A stretch of DNA of 64,000 nucleotides from Hymenobacter psychrotolerans DSM 18569 (GCF_900142395.1 NZ_FRAS01000018.1:1-64000), one strand, 5' to 3'. Shown: positions 26,970 to 35,351, numbered from the stretch's first letter. A program made the numbers and translations. The notes: a model not told the origin generated them from the sequence alone.

Positions 26970-27012
26970 AAGAACGTCATGCTGCGCTTGCCGGAGCATG
27001 ACGTTCTTTTTT
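26970..27012 (+). terminator. Terminator hairpin made of the dispersed repeat core
   Basis: Perfect 14-bp stem (26970-26983 and 26995-27008, AAGAACGTCATGCT) with a T run to 27012, between prfA and the 27024 gene. The same CGTCATGCT core occurs in the MITE-like elements at 7151 and 57642. Confidence 0.8.
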
Positions 27013-27023
27013 AGCCTGTTTCT

Positions 27024-28538
27024 ATGCGCTTTTTACTCCCGCTGCTATTCATTTGCTCGGCGCTGCTGTGCCTGCTGCCGGGCTGTGAGCCGAAGGAAGA
27101 CCTGCTGATAACGGATGCCAGCGCCAAGCTGGAGTTTTCGCGCGACACGGTCCTGTTTGATACCGTTTTTGCGCAGGTAGGCACCGTGAGCAAGCGCCTG
27201 TGGGTGTACAACCGCAACAGCCGCGCCGTGAAGGTGGACCAGATCCGGCTGGCCGATACCAACCCCGGCACCTATTCGCTCATTATCAATGGCGATGAGC
27301 GGCAGGCGGCCAGCGGCATCGAAATTCGGGGCAAAGACAGCCTGCTGATTCTGGTGAAGGCCCGCCTCGGTGCCGGTAACATCAATACACCCTTTCTGGT
27401 CGCCGAGCAGCTCCTGTTCACGACGAACGGCAACGAGCAGGACGTGAAGCTGGTAGCCTACGGCCAGAACGCCTATTTCCACGGCCCGGAGGAGCGCATC
27501 AGCCGCAACACTACGTGGCCCAAAAACCGGCCCCACGTTATCTACGGCGTAGTGGTGGTGGATGCGGGCGTCACGCTGCGGATTCAGCCAGGCACGCGCA
27601 TCTACTCGCACGCCGGGGCTGCGCTACTCGTGCGCGGCACGCTGCTCATCAACGAAAACACGAGCCCCGCCACCGAGCTGGCCCCCACCGACACCGCCAC
27701 GTTCGTGCGCTTTCAGGGCGACCGGCTGGAGCCATTCTACAGCGACATTCCGGGGCAGTGGGCTGGTATTCAGTTTGATGCCAGCAGCCGCAACAACGTG
27801 CTGAACTTCACGGAAATCAAGAATGCGGCGTTTGGGCTGGTCATTGCCAACGTGCGCAACCAGCTGCCGCGCCCCTCCGTGACAGTGCGCAACTCGGTGT
27901 TCCGCAACATTTCCGGGGCCAATCTGGCGTTTAGCGGCAACGGCAGCGGCGGCGGCGTTATCGGGCTTTCCGGCGACTTCGACCTGACCAACTGTCTGTT
28001 TACCAACTGCGGTGAGTATGCCGTGCGGGGCATCGGGGGCGGCAGTTTCAACCTGAACCACTGCACCGTGGCCAACTATACGCCCGGTTTCCGGCGCGAA
28101 ACGGCCTCGCTGCACTTCACCACCGAGCCGGCCTCCGACGAGCCGCTGAGCAACCCGATTTCCACCAGCATCCGCATCCGGAATTCCATTGTGTGGGGTT
28201 CTATTCCCGATGAGCTGTTCTTCGACAACAGTGACCTGTACCGCGGCAGCATTGATATCCGCAACAGTCTGCTCCGGACGCGGGAGTACGCCTCGGCTGC
28301 CGATGCGCCGGGCAAGCCGGGCCTGGGCAATGCCGCTTTAAGTAACATTATCAACGAGAATCCGAAGTTCAAAAGCGCCCCCGACAATTCGGCCGGCCGC
28401 TACGACTACCGCCTCGATACTCTGTCGCCGGCCAGCAACAAGGCCGTGTACAACCCACTCGTGCCGCGCGACCTGCTGTTTAAGGTGCGCAATACGGCCA
28501 CGCCCGACCTGGGAGCCTATGAGCGGGTAAACCCCTGA
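27024..28538 (+). CDS. Right-handed beta-helix lipoprotein
   Basis: 504 residues. A lipoprotein signal ends LCLLPGC. An Ig-like N-terminal part follows (DTVLFDTVFAQVGTVSKRLW), then a long right-handed parallel beta-helix region with repeated short strands such as VTVRNSVFRNISGANLAFSG and DFDLTNCLFTNCGEYAVRGI. The end, TPDLGAYE, matches choice-of-anchor Q type surface proteins. These are probably outer-membrane-anchored and may bind or cleave polysaccharide; no catalytic residues are obvious. The YjbQ gene follows after 4 bases, implying an operon. Confidence 0.83.
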   Translation: MRFLLPLLFICSALLCLLPGCEPKEDLLITDASAKLEFSRDTVLFDTVFAQVGTVSKRLWVYNRNSRAVKVDQIRLADTNPGTYSLIINGDERQAASGIEIRGKDSLLILVKARLGAGNINTPFLVAEQLLFTTNGNEQDVKLVAYGQNAYFHGPEERISRNTTWPKNRPHVIYGVVVVDAGVTLRIQPGTRIYSHAGAALLVRGTLLINENTSPATELAPTDTATFVRFQGDRLEPFYSDIPGQWAGIQFDASSRNNVLNFTEIKNAAFGLVIANVRNQLPRPSVTVRNSVFRNISGANLAFSGNGSGGGVIGLSGDFDLTNCLFTNCGEYAVRGIGGGSFNLNHCTVANYTPGFRRETASLHFTTEPASDEPLSNPISTSIRIRNSIVWGSIPDELFFDNSDLYRGSIDIRNSLLRTREYASAADAPGKPGLGNAALSNIINENPKFKSAPDNSAGRYDYRLDTLSPASNKAVYNPLVPRDLLFKVRNTATPDLGAYERVNP

Positions 28539-28542
28539 TTGT

Positions 28543-28968
28543 ATGGTGTATATTCAGAAGCGTCTGCGGCTGCCGGCTGTGCGGCGGGGCTTTCACCTCA
28601 TCACTGATCTGCTGGTAGCGGAGCTGCCGGAGCTGGAGCGGCTGCGGGTGGGCACGGCGCATTTTTTCATTCAGCACACCTCCGCCAGTCTCAGCATCAA
28701 CGAAAACGCCGACCCCACCGTGCGGGTTGATTTTGAAGCGTATTTCAACCGGGCAGTGCCCGAAAACGCACCCTACTTCCGCCATACCCAGGAAGGCCCC
28801 GATGATATGCCGGCCCACCTGAAGGCGGCCATGCTGGGCCATGCGGTGAGTGTGCCCATCACCAATGGGGAGCTGGCGCTGGGAACCTGGCAGGGCATCT
28901 ATCTGGGAGAGCACCGCAACCAGGGCGGCCGGCGCTGGGTGGTGGCCACGCTTATGGGCGCGGAATAG
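28543..28968 (+). CDS. YjbQ/UPF0047 family protein
   Basis: 141 residues of the YjbQ family. Conserved stretches are HTSASLSINENADPTVRVDF, EGPDDMPAHLKAAMLG and LALGTWQGIYLGEHRNQGG, which include the conserved His and the Glu/Asn cluster. Some members complement thiamine-phosphate synthase mutants, hence the name secondary thiamine-phosphate synthase, but the physiological role is unsettled. It lies 4 bases after the beta-helix lipoprotein. Confidence 0.92.
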   Translation: MVYIQKRLRLPAVRRGFHLITDLLVAELPELERLRVGTAHFFIQHTSASLSINENADPTVRVDFEAYFNRAVPENAPYFRHTQEGPDDMPAHLKAAMLGHAVSVPITNGELALGTWQGIYLGEHRNQGGRRWVVATLMGAE

Positions 28969-29062
28969 CAGCCTACGGGGGCATCAGGCAGAATAGTTGG
29001 TAGTTAGGCAGGCCACCGCTGCTCGGTTTGCGTATGAGGAGAAAATTCCTGCCGTTCACGCC

Positions 29063-29650
29063 ATGCTTTCCGCTCTGCTGTTGTCCGCTTCCAAAGGCCT
29101 GCCCGCTGTACTGCTCTACAGTGCGCTGGGCTTGCTGAGCTGTGGCCCCGGCGACAACAGCCAAGTGGTAGCAACATCGGAACCGAAACCGGCCAAACGC
29201 CCGCCAGCGGCTAAAGCGCCCCAGCGGCCGGCTGCCACTCCCAAAGCCGTGTGCACCCTCACCAACGACACGCTGGCCGGGCAGCCCTTCGGGGCCGAGC
29301 CTACCGTGGCGGAACTGCTCCGGGCCGGGGCGAAGGTGAGCTCACGCAAGCCGTTCGCCAACCTGCATGTGGCCGGCCAGACCGATACCATTTTGGTACT
29401 ACGTCACCAGGGAAACCAGTTCGAGTTTTACCGCACGTTTGAGAAAGACCTGCTGCGGCTGGCCATCATCACCAACTTCCGGCCCAGCTACGGGCAGCGG
29501 CTGCGCTTCACGCTTACCGAGTCGGCGCGGCAAAACGGCGGGCCCTGCAACCAGCTTCGCATCCGCGACACCGAGCGGGCCAATAATGTGTCGGCGACGT
29601 TTACGGCGGGCCAGCCCAGCGTAGCGCACGTGCAGCCCTACTGGGACTAA
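29063..29650 (+). CDS. Lipoprotein of unknown function
   Basis: A 195-residue predicted lipoprotein: the signal runs to LLYSALGLLSC, then comes a Pro/Ala/Lys-rich linker and a globular domain that begins AVCTLTNDTLAGQPFG. No known motif is seen. Two cysteines outside the lipobox (near residues 75 and 170) could form a disulfide. The start ATG at 29063 is chosen because it opens the signal peptide; a longer frame upstream is not convincing. It is convergent with the 29667 gene, with 16 bases between the stops and no clear terminator. Confidence 0.68.
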   Translation: MLSALLLSASKGLPAVLLYSALGLLSCGPGDNSQVVATSEPKPAKRPPAAKAPQRPAATPKAVCTLTNDTLAGQPFGAEPTVAELLRAGAKVSSRKPFANLHVAGQTDTILVLRHQGNQFEFYRTFEKDLLRLAIITNFRPSYGQRLRFTLTESARQNGGPCNQLRIRDTERANNVSATFTAGQPSVAHVQPYWD

Positions 29651-29666
29651 GGCTCCGAAAGGGCTC

Positions 29667-30257
29667 CTACTTCACTACCCGCACCTGCACGGAGTAGCGC
29701 ACCGTATCGAAGAACACCAGCTTTTGTACGCCCTGCACGCTGTAGCTGGTCAGAGTGCCATCAACTGTGCGCAGGCGTAGCCGCTTCTGGCTGAAAAACA
29801 GGGGGTTGTCCTGCCGAATCAGGGCGGCTACTTCCTGCGTTGCGTCACTGGCTTCCCCCGTTTTGCTGACAGCCAAAGAGGCTACGGGAGCCTCGCTACC
29901 AGCCTTGAGCGTGTAGGTGCGCGCCCCGCCCACCGAATCGTTGGAGGCCGAATTGGCTATGGAGTAGGCCCCGCGCAAAGCTGGCTTGTTGATGTCGGCC
30001 TGGTAGAAAATCTGCAGCTCCTTGCTCCAGTCCGTGTTGGCCACCTGGCTGGTTTCGATGCGCCCGTTGCGCAGTTGCACTTGTTTCTGCACTACCGGCT
30101 GCTGGCGGTTGAGCCGGGCTACCTGCTCATCCAGCAGTGCCTTCACGTCGAAGTATTCTGGTTTGCGGTTGATGCCCGCCGGGCGCACAGTAGCATCTTC
30201 CTGCCCGCAGGCGGAAAGCAGCACCACTGCCCCGATAACCCAGCTCCGATTAGGCAC
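29667..30257 (-). CDS. Lipoprotein of unknown function downstream of gpmI
   Basis: 196 residues beginning MPNRSWVIGAVVLLSAC, a short lipoprotein signal with Cys at residue 17. The mature part is mixed alpha/beta with no recognisable domain (DVKALLDEQVARLNRQQP, LQIFYQADINKPALRGAY). The start is GTG at 30255-30257, which overlaps the end of gpmI by 8 bases, so it is likely translated from the same message. The link to glycolysis may only be positional. Confidence 0.7.
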   Translation of the reverse strand: MPNRSWVIGAVVLLSACGQEDATVRPAGINRKPEYFDVKALLDEQVARLNRQQPVVQKQVQLRNGRIETSQVANTDWSKELQIFYQADINKPALRGAYSIANSASNDSVGGARTYTLKAGSEAPVASLAVSKTGEASDATQEVAALIRQDNPLFFSQKRLRLRTVDGTLTSYSVQGVQKLVFFDTVRYSVQVRVVK

Positions 30258-31800
30258 CGGCAGGAGTACTAGTGGGCAGAAGTAGGCTTGTGCCGGTCAT
30301 TTCGGGCGGCTGCGGAATACCCATCAGGGCCAGTACCGTGGGGGCAATGTCGCCGAGCTTGCCATCGGCAAGAGTGCCGTGGTAGCTGGTGTCAGCCAGA
30401 ATGCAGGGCACCAGATTGGTGGTGTGCGCCGTGTTGGGCGTGCCGTTGGCATTCACCATGAACTCGGCATTGCCGTGGTCGGCAATAACGATGCAGGCGT
30501 AGCCCGCTGCCAGCGCGGTTTCTACCACGTCTTTGGTGCACTGGTCTACGGCTTCAGCGGCTTTCACGGCGGCTTCAAACACGCCGGTATGGCCCACCAT
30601 GTCCGTATTAGCGAAGTTGAGCACCACAAAATCGGCGGTGCGGGCCTGTAGCTCCGGTACCAGCGCGTCGCGTAGCTCAAAGGCACTCATTTCGGGCTGC
30701 AGGTCGTAGGTCGCTACTTTGGGCGAGTTGCGCAGAATGCGGGTTTCGCCCGTAAACTCTACCTCACGGCCGCCCGAGAAGAAGAACGTGACGTGCGGGT
30801 ACTTTTCGGTTTCCGCAATCCGGATCTGGGTCTTGTGGTGAGCTTCCAGCACCGCGCCCAGAGTGTTTTCGAGGTTATCTTTCTCGAAAATGGGAGTGAC
30901 GCCAGTGAAAGTGGCGTCGTAATTGGTCATGGTGAGGTAGTTCAGGTTCAGCCGATGCATCTCAAAGGCGTGAAAATCCTGCTGCGTCAGAGCCTGCGTG
31001 ATTTCGCGGCCCCGGTCGGTGCGGAAGTTGAAGCAGATAACCACGTCGCCTTCCTGAATGGTCGCCAGGGGCTGCCCGTCGGCGGCTACTTTCACAATCG
31101 GCTTCAGGAATTCGTCGGTCACGCCCTCCTTATACGAGTCGAGCATGCTCTGAATCAGGTTCTGCGAGGCTGTGCCTTTGCCGTTCACCAGCAGGTCGTA
31201 GGCCACTTTCACCCGTTCCCAGCGGTTGTCGCGGTCCATGGCGTAGTAGCGACCCACAATAGAGGCAATCTTGCCGCTGGCGCCGCGCTGCAGGTGCTGC
31301 TCCAGGTCATTCACGTAGCTCACACCGCCTTTGGGGTCGGTGTCGCGGCCATCCGTGAAGGCATGAATGAACACGTTGTGCACGTCGGCATCGTGGGCCA
31401 GGGTGCACAGGGCCTTGAGGTGGTCGAGGTGGGAATGCACGCCGCCGTCGGAGAGCAGGCCCATCAGGTGCACGGGCTTGCTGTTGAGGCGGGCGTACTC
31501 AAACGCCTTTTCCAACGCCGGCACGAGGCCCAGCTTCCGCTCCCGGATGGCTTTATTGATGCGCACCAGATCCTGATAAACAACCCGGCCGGCCCCGATA
31601 TTCATGTGGCCTACCTCCGAGTTGCCCATCTGCCCGTCGGGCAAGCCTACTGCTTCGCCGGAAGCCTGCAGTTTGCTGTGCGGAAACTGCTCAAACAACG
31701 AGTCTACGAAGGGAGTCTGGGCTTTGTCGATGGCCGAAACCTCCTTATTCTGCGCCAGACCCCAGCCGTCCAGAATCACCAACACTACCTGTTTGTCCAT
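30250..31800 (-). CDS. gpmI: 2,3-bisphosphoglycerate-independent phosphoglycerate mutase
   Basis: 516 residues, the usual size for GpmI, the Mn-dependent glycolytic enzyme that interconverts 3- and 2-phosphoglycerate. The start MDKQVVLVILDGWGL carries the first metal Asp. The catalytic Ser is in QMGNSEVGHMNIGAG. Further metal-site and substrate motifs are HSHLDHLKAL, FTDGRDTDP, NFANTDMVGHTG and CIVIADHGNAE. The ATG at 31798-31800 is certain from this N-terminus, although the frame is open further upstream. A -7 box lies only 5 bases before the start codon. Confidence 0.95.
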   Translation of the reverse strand: MDKQVVLVILDGWGLAQNKEVSAIDKAQTPFVDSLFEQFPHSKLQASGEAVGLPDGQMGNSEVGHMNIGAGRVVYQDLVRINKAIRERKLGLVPALEKAFEYARLNSKPVHLMGLLSDGGVHSHLDHLKALCTLAHDADVHNVFIHAFTDGRDTDPKGGVSYVNDLEQHLQRGASGKIASIVGRYYAMDRDNRWERVKVAYDLLVNGKGTASQNLIQSMLDSYKEGVTDEFLKPIVKVAADGQPLATIQEGDVVICFNFRTDRGREITQALTQQDFHAFEMHRLNLNYLTMTNYDATFTGVTPIFEKDNLENTLGAVLEAHHKTQIRIAETEKYPHVTFFFSGGREVEFTGETRILRNSPKVATYDLQPEMSAFELRDALVPELQARTADFVVLNFANTDMVGHTGVFEAAVKAAEAVDQCTKDVVETALAAGYACIVIADHGNAEFMVNANGTPNTAHTTNLVPCILADTSYHGTLADGKLGDIAPTVLALMGIPQPPEMTGTSLLLPTSTPAGA

Positions 31801-31805
31801 GAGCG

Positions 31806-31813
31806 CAAAGATA
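31806..31813 (-). promoter_or_regulatory. -7 promoter box adjoining the gpmI start
   Basis: On the minus strand TATCTTTG, an exact TAnnTTTG match, ends 5 bases before the gpmI ATG. This implies a leaderless or nearly leaderless transcript. Confidence 0.55.
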
Positions 31814-31945
31814 GGCTTCCGGCACCGGACCGGCCACATTTTCTTATCTTGGCTGCTTTCCGAAAAATAACCTGATGCCTGGTTCCCGTATAAGAAGAGG
31901 CTGGCATAATTTTCGCGCACTGGATGAAGCATTCTTTACTCTAAG

Positions 31946-32344
31946 ATGAAACGTATCTTCTTTCCCGCCTTTCTGCTCTTGTGGCTGCTGCTGTCCTCAG
32001 TGGTGGTGCAGGCCCAGGGCGAGGCATTCGGAGCAGTACGCAGTGCGCTACGCAATGCCTCTTCCCGCGAGCTGTCGCAGTATTTCGGGGCTACGGTGGG
32101 CCTGAGCTTCGATGACAACCGGCAGAACTACAGTGCTACGCAGGCCGAGTTTGTGATGAAGGACTTCTTCGCCAAAACGGCCCCGTCCTCTTTCGAAATC
32201 GTGCACCAGGGCACCAGCCAGAGCGGCGTGCCGTATGCCATCGGCAAATACAACAGCAAATCGGGCCCATACCGGGTGTTTATCAAGATGAAAAACAGCA
32301 ACGGCGCCCTTCGCATCGATACGATGGATTTCACGAAGGAATGA
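31946..32344 (+). CDS. DUF4783 domain protein, copy 1
   Basis: 132 residues: a signal peptide ending SVVVQAQ, followed by a DUF4783 domain, a small cystatin/NTF2-like secreted domain found in Bacteroidota. Recognisable parts are SRELSQYFGATVGLSFD, VMKDFFAKTAPSSFEIVHQG and VFIKMKNSNGALRIDTMDF. The function is unknown. A closely related copy follows at 32516. It is divergent from gpmI, with the two starts about 145 bases apart, and is followed by its own terminator. Confidence 0.85.
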   Translation: MKRIFFPAFLLLWLLLSSVVVQAQGEAFGAVRSALRNASSRELSQYFGATVGLSFDDNRQNYSATQAEFVMKDFFAKTAPSSFEIVHQGTSQSGVPYAIGKYNSKSGPYRVFIKMKNSNGALRIDTMDFTKE

Positions 32345-32367
32345 CCGGCCCAGGCTTCGCTGGCAGG

Positions 32368-32399
32368 AAAAGGCTTCAACCCAGGTTGGGGCCTTTTTT
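32368..32399 (+). terminator. Intrinsic terminator of DUF4783 copy 1
   Basis: Stem of about 10 bp (AAGGCTTCAA with TTGGGGCCTT, including G-U pairs) followed by TTTTTT. Confidence 0.72.
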
Positions 32400-32515
32400 A
32401 TGGCCAGGAAATACCCGTTCTTTCGGAAGCGCCGCCCGAATCCGGTCTGGTGTTCTTTTTCCCGATTTCAATCTGGCATAGTTCTCGTATAGAGCTATGT
32501 ATGTTCACAAACCTG

Positions 32516-32917
32516 ATGAAACCAACCTTACTCTTCGCCTCCCTGACGCTATACTGGCTCACGCTGTTTGTTGGCGTCACGCAGGCCCAGAGCGACCCGT
32601 TCGCGCCGGTTCGGACTGCTATCCGAAGCGGCTCGGCCGAAGCGCTGGCCCAGCAGTTCGGCCCCACCGTCGAAATCAGCTTCGATGGCGACAAGAAAAG
32701 CTACAGCACCACGCAGGCCGCAGCCGTGATGAAGGATTTCTTTGCCCGGAACGCCCCCGTCAGCTTTGAATTTGTGCATTCCGGCGGCAGCAACGACGGC
32801 AAGCCCTACGCGGTGGGCAAGTACGGCAGCAAATCCGGCGCCTACCGCATGTTCGTCAAGATGAAGCAGGAGGGCAACCGCCCGCTGATCAATGCCATCG
32901 ACTTTACGAAGGAATAG
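32516..32917 (+). CDS. DUF4783 domain protein, copy 2
   Basis: 133 residues, a tandem paralogue of the gene at 31946. The signal peptide ends VGVTQAQ, and the domain shares long identities with copy 1 (VMKDFFAR, KPYAVGKYGSKSGAYR, AIDFTKE against VMKDFFAK, VPYAIGKYNSKSGPYR, TMDFTKE). I judge the two to be about half identical by eye. The ATG at 32516 gives the tidier signal peptide; one at 32501 is an alternative. Each copy has its own upstream region and terminator, so they need not be co-expressed. Confidence 0.85.
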   Translation: MKPTLLFASLTLYWLTLFVGVTQAQSDPFAPVRTAIRSGSAEALAQQFGPTVEISFDGDKKSYSTTQAAAVMKDFFARNAPVSFEFVHSGGSNDGKPYAVGKYGSKSGAYRMFVKMKQEGNRPLINAIDFTKE

Positions 32918-32950
32918 CCGCTGTAAGCCGGCCGAGCGTTTGCCCCGGTG

Positions 32951-32988
32951 CCGCCCCTGCTTCCCGTATCCGGAGGCAGGGGCGGTTT
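32951..32988 (+). terminator. Probable terminator of DUF4783 copy 2
   Basis: Perfect 10-bp GC stem (32951-32960 and 32976-32985) with only a short TTT behind it. Confidence 0.5.
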
Positions 32989-33066
32989 GCATTTCGGGCT
33001 TTGCGGGCTCTACGGCGCTACTAAACTGGCATTGCCGCTAATGGCCGGTTAATGGGGCGTTTTTGC

Positions 33067-33074
33067 TATTTTTG
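33067..33074 (+). promoter_or_regulatory. -7 promoter box adjoining the nadC start
   Basis: TATTTTTG, an exact TAnnTTTG match, ends 4 bases before the nadC GTG, which suggests a leaderless transcript. Confidence 0.55.
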
Positions 33075-33078
33075 CCCC

Positions 33079-33939
33079 GTGCAAAACGCCCCCTACCTCA
33101 CCCCCGAAGCTCTCACCACTTTCATCCGTACTGCCCTGCGCGAAGACGTAGGCGACGGTGACCATTCCTCGCTGGCCTCTGTTCCGGCCGACGCCCGCAA
33201 CCGTGCGCGGCTGCTGGTGAAGGACGAAGGCGTGCTGGCGGGCGTGGAGCTGGCCCTGATGATCTTCCGGGAAGTGGATGCCGAACTGCAGGTAGCGCCG
33301 CTGCTGGCCGATGGTGCCCGCATCAAGCACGGCGACGTGGTGCTGACCGTGGAAGGCCGCGCCCAGAGCATCCTGACGGCTGAACGCCTGGTGCTCAACT
33401 GCATGCAGCGCATGAGCGGTATTGCCACGCACACGGCGCACCTCACCAGCCTGCTGGCCGGCACCAAGGCCAGGCTGCTCGATACGCGCAAAACCACCCC
33501 CAACTTCCGGCTCTGCGAGAAATGGGCGGTGCTGATTGGCGGCGGCGTCAACCACCGCTATGGCCTCTTCGACATGATTATCCTCAAGGACAACCACGTG
33601 GACTATGCGGGCGGTATCCGGCAGGCTATTGAAGCGACGCAGGCCTATCTGGCCCGCACGGGCCGCCAGCTCCCCATTGAAATAGAGACGCGCAGCCTGG
33701 CTGAGGTGCAGCAGGCGCTGGATACCGGCGGCATCGACCGGATTATGCTCGACAACATGCCGCCGGCCCAGCTGCGCGAAGCCGTGCAGCTGATTGGCGG
33801 GCGGTTTGCCACCGAGGCCAGTGGCGGCATCACGGAGCAAACCATTGCCGCAGTCGGCGCTACCGGCGTCGACTATATCTCGGTCGGGGCGCTTACTCAT
33901 TCCACGAAAAGCCTCGATTTGAGCCTGAAAGCCTATTAA
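33079..33939 (+). CDS. nadC: Nicotinate-nucleotide diphosphorylase (carboxylating)
   Basis: 286 residues of quinolinate phosphoribosyltransferase, which makes nicotinate mononucleotide from quinolinate and PRPP in de novo NAD synthesis. Motifs: LREDVGDGDHSSLA at the N-terminus, ERLVLNCMQRMSGIAT, LLDTRKTTPNFRLCEKWAV, HRYGLFDMIILKDNH and the C-terminal IRMLDN-like stretch RIMLDNMPP, then TEASGGIT and YISVGALTHS. The start is GTG at 33079, because the family N-terminus follows directly; the longer upstream frame is rejected. nadA and nadB are not in the window. Confidence 0.95.
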   Translation: MQNAPYLTPEALTTFIRTALREDVGDGDHSSLASVPADARNRARLLVKDEGVLAGVELALMIFREVDAELQVAPLLADGARIKHGDVVLTVEGRAQSILTAERLVLNCMQRMSGIATHTAHLTSLLAGTKARLLDTRKTTPNFRLCEKWAVLIGGGVNHRYGLFDMIILKDNHVDYAGGIRQAIEATQAYLARTGRQLPIEIETRSLAEVQQALDTGGIDRIMLDNMPPAQLREAVQLIGGRFATEASGGITEQTIAAVGATGVDYISVGALTHSTKSLDLSLKAY

Positions 33940-33940
33940 A

Positions 33941-34016
33941 ATGAGTGAGTGGGTGAGTAAGCGAATGAGTGATTATTCCGCTGCCCTGATTCATTGACAG
34001 AAATCAACTCACTCAT
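33941..34016. repeat. Imperfect GAGT/ACTC repeat forming an inverted repeat
   Basis: TGAG-type tetranucleotide units at 33941-33972 and the complementary ACTCACTCAT at 34007-34016. The outer 10 bases (33941-33950 and 34007-34016) are perfect complements. Confidence 0.5.
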
Positions 34017-34044
34017 TTACTTCCTTCTTCCCTCACCTTACGAA

Positions 34045-34674
34045 ATGCAACTTCCCAACCAACGCGGGAGCTACCGACAGCAGCAGCAGCCCGCCGGCTC
34101 ACCGCTGGCTATCCGCACCAAAAAGCACCAGCTCGACTCCAACATGTATACCCGCATGGCCATGGGACACGTGTGGCGCAAGGAGTGGTGGTACGCCCTG
34201 ATTCCGTTTGCGCTCGGGGTGCTGCCGGCGGCCATTTGGCCCTCGTGGTGGTGGCTGGCGGCTGGCCTGCTGCTGGCCCTGCTGTATGTGCTGCTACGCT
34301 CCTCCCAGGTAACGGCCGTAACGCAGGTAGAGCAGACCAAGCCCCTGTTCGAGCGCATGAGCTATGTGATTGATCAGCGCCAGATCGGGCTGATGCAGAA
34401 CGAGAAGGAGGGCCGCGGCATGGGCGTAAACTGGGAGATGATTGGCACCGTGAAGCGCGAGCCCGACGGCTATGTGCTGTGGTTCCGTACGCAGGAAGTA
34501 CCGGCCGAAATTACCGGCTGGCGCGCCTGGATAGCCCGTACCTTCGAGACGCCCATGTTCCTGCACATTCCGTTTAAAATCTTCAACTCGCCCAACGACC
34601 AGAAGCTGTTCGAGTCGTTGCTGCGCCGCAAGAACCTGCTGCCCGCCACCGAGGCGGCCGCCGACACCAAATAA
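34045..34674 (+). CDS. Membrane protein with YcxB-like C-terminal region
   Basis: 209 residues. A polar, Gln-rich N-terminus (RQQQQPAGSP) is followed by two close transmembrane helices (about residues 50-90, ALIPFALGVLPAAIWP and WWLAAGLLLALLYVLL) and a soluble C-terminal domain (QIGLMQNEKEGRGMGVNWEM, then PMFLHIPFKIFNSPNDQ). The soluble part resembles YcxB-like domains, whose function is unknown. The ATG at 34045 is preferred; translation further upstream would run through a GAGT/ACTC repeat. Confidence 0.62.
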   Translation: MQLPNQRGSYRQQQQPAGSPLAIRTKKHQLDSNMYTRMAMGHVWRKEWWYALIPFALGVLPAAIWPSWWWLAAGLLLALLYVLLRSSQVTAVTQVEQTKPLFERMSYVIDQRQIGLMQNEKEGRGMGVNWEMIGTVKREPDGYVLWFRTQEVPAEITGWRAWIARTFETPMFLHIPFKIFNSPNDQKLFESLLRRKNLLPATEAAADTK

Positions 34675-34729
34675 GCGTCTGCCCTTCCGGCAGGCACTTT
34701 CGTAATCAGTCTAGTTAACTTCTTCTCTC

Positions 34730-35080
34730 ATGACCAAGCACCTTCTGCTTTCTACCCTGGCCGTAGCCGCCCTTTCCCTGTCGGCCTGCAGCAGCGAACC
34801 TTCCGACCTGCGCCCCGACAAGAAAGTATCGTTGGATATGGTGGAGCCCGGCTCCCGCTCGTCCGACAACTTCGACCAGCACACGGAAGCCGCCGCCAGC
34901 CAGCACAAAGGCGGAGCCATTGCGGAGCCCATCAGCTCGCACGTAACCCTGGACCAGCGCGAGAAGCCCTCGGCCGACCACGCCACCTCTGCTAATGCTG
35001 AGGAAACGCTGAAAAACAGCAGCGACGAAACGGCAGCCGAAAAAGCTACGGTAGCCGACCCCGCTGCCAAGAAAAAGTAG
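34730..35080 (+). CDS. Small Ser/Ala/Glu-rich lipoprotein
   Basis: 116 residues: lipoprotein signal MTKHLLLSTLAVAALSLSAC, then a highly polar, low-complexity mature part without hydrophobic core, ending DPAAKKK. It is probably a disordered periplasmic or outer-membrane-tethered protein. The next gene starts 7 bases later, so the two lipoproteins form an operon. No function can be given. Confidence 0.65.
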   Translation: MTKHLLLSTLAVAALSLSACSSEPSDLRPDKKVSLDMVEPGSRSSDNFDQHTEAAASQHKGGAIAEPISSHVTLDQREKPSADHATSANAEETLKNSSDETAAEKATVADPAAKKK

Positions 35081-35087
35081 GCGGGCC

Positions 35088-35351
35088 ATGCGTGTTCTTT
35101 CCTTACGCCATCTGGCCGCCACCCTGCTGCTGGCCGCCGGCCTGGCTAGCTGCGAAAGCCGCCCTGCGGCCGTTGGTACGCCGGAAGCCTCTGCCGCCAG
35201 CACCCCCGACAGCACGGCCACCCCGGTAGTGGCCGCGGCCTACGTATGCCCCATGAACTGTGAGGGCAGCGCCAGCGACAAACCAGGCAAATGCCCGGTG
35301 TGCGAAATGGCGCTACAGCCCAACCCGGCGGCCCAGCCCTCCGTCCAGTAA
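35088..35351 (+). CDS. Lipoprotein with heavy-metal-binding domain
   Basis: 87 residues: lipoprotein signal ending LLAAGLASC, a Pro/Thr/Ser linker, then YVCPMNCEGSASDKPGKCPV followed by CEMAL. This is the short CPM...C-x2-C motif of the heavy-metal-binding domain found in copper-efflux proteins, usually CPMHPEV; here the His is replaced by Asn-Cys. It may bind Cu or Zn at the cell envelope. It lies 7 bases after another lipoprotein gene. No efflux pump is nearby. Confidence 0.8.
   Translation: MRVLSLRHLAATLLLAAGLASCESRPAAVGTPEASAASTPDSTATPVVAAAYVCPMNCEGSASDKPGKCPVCEMALQPNPAAQPSVQ

Noticed and set aside
30793..31875. 360-codon open frame antisense to gpmI
   Set aside because: Mirror frame of gpmI with no plausible protein features.
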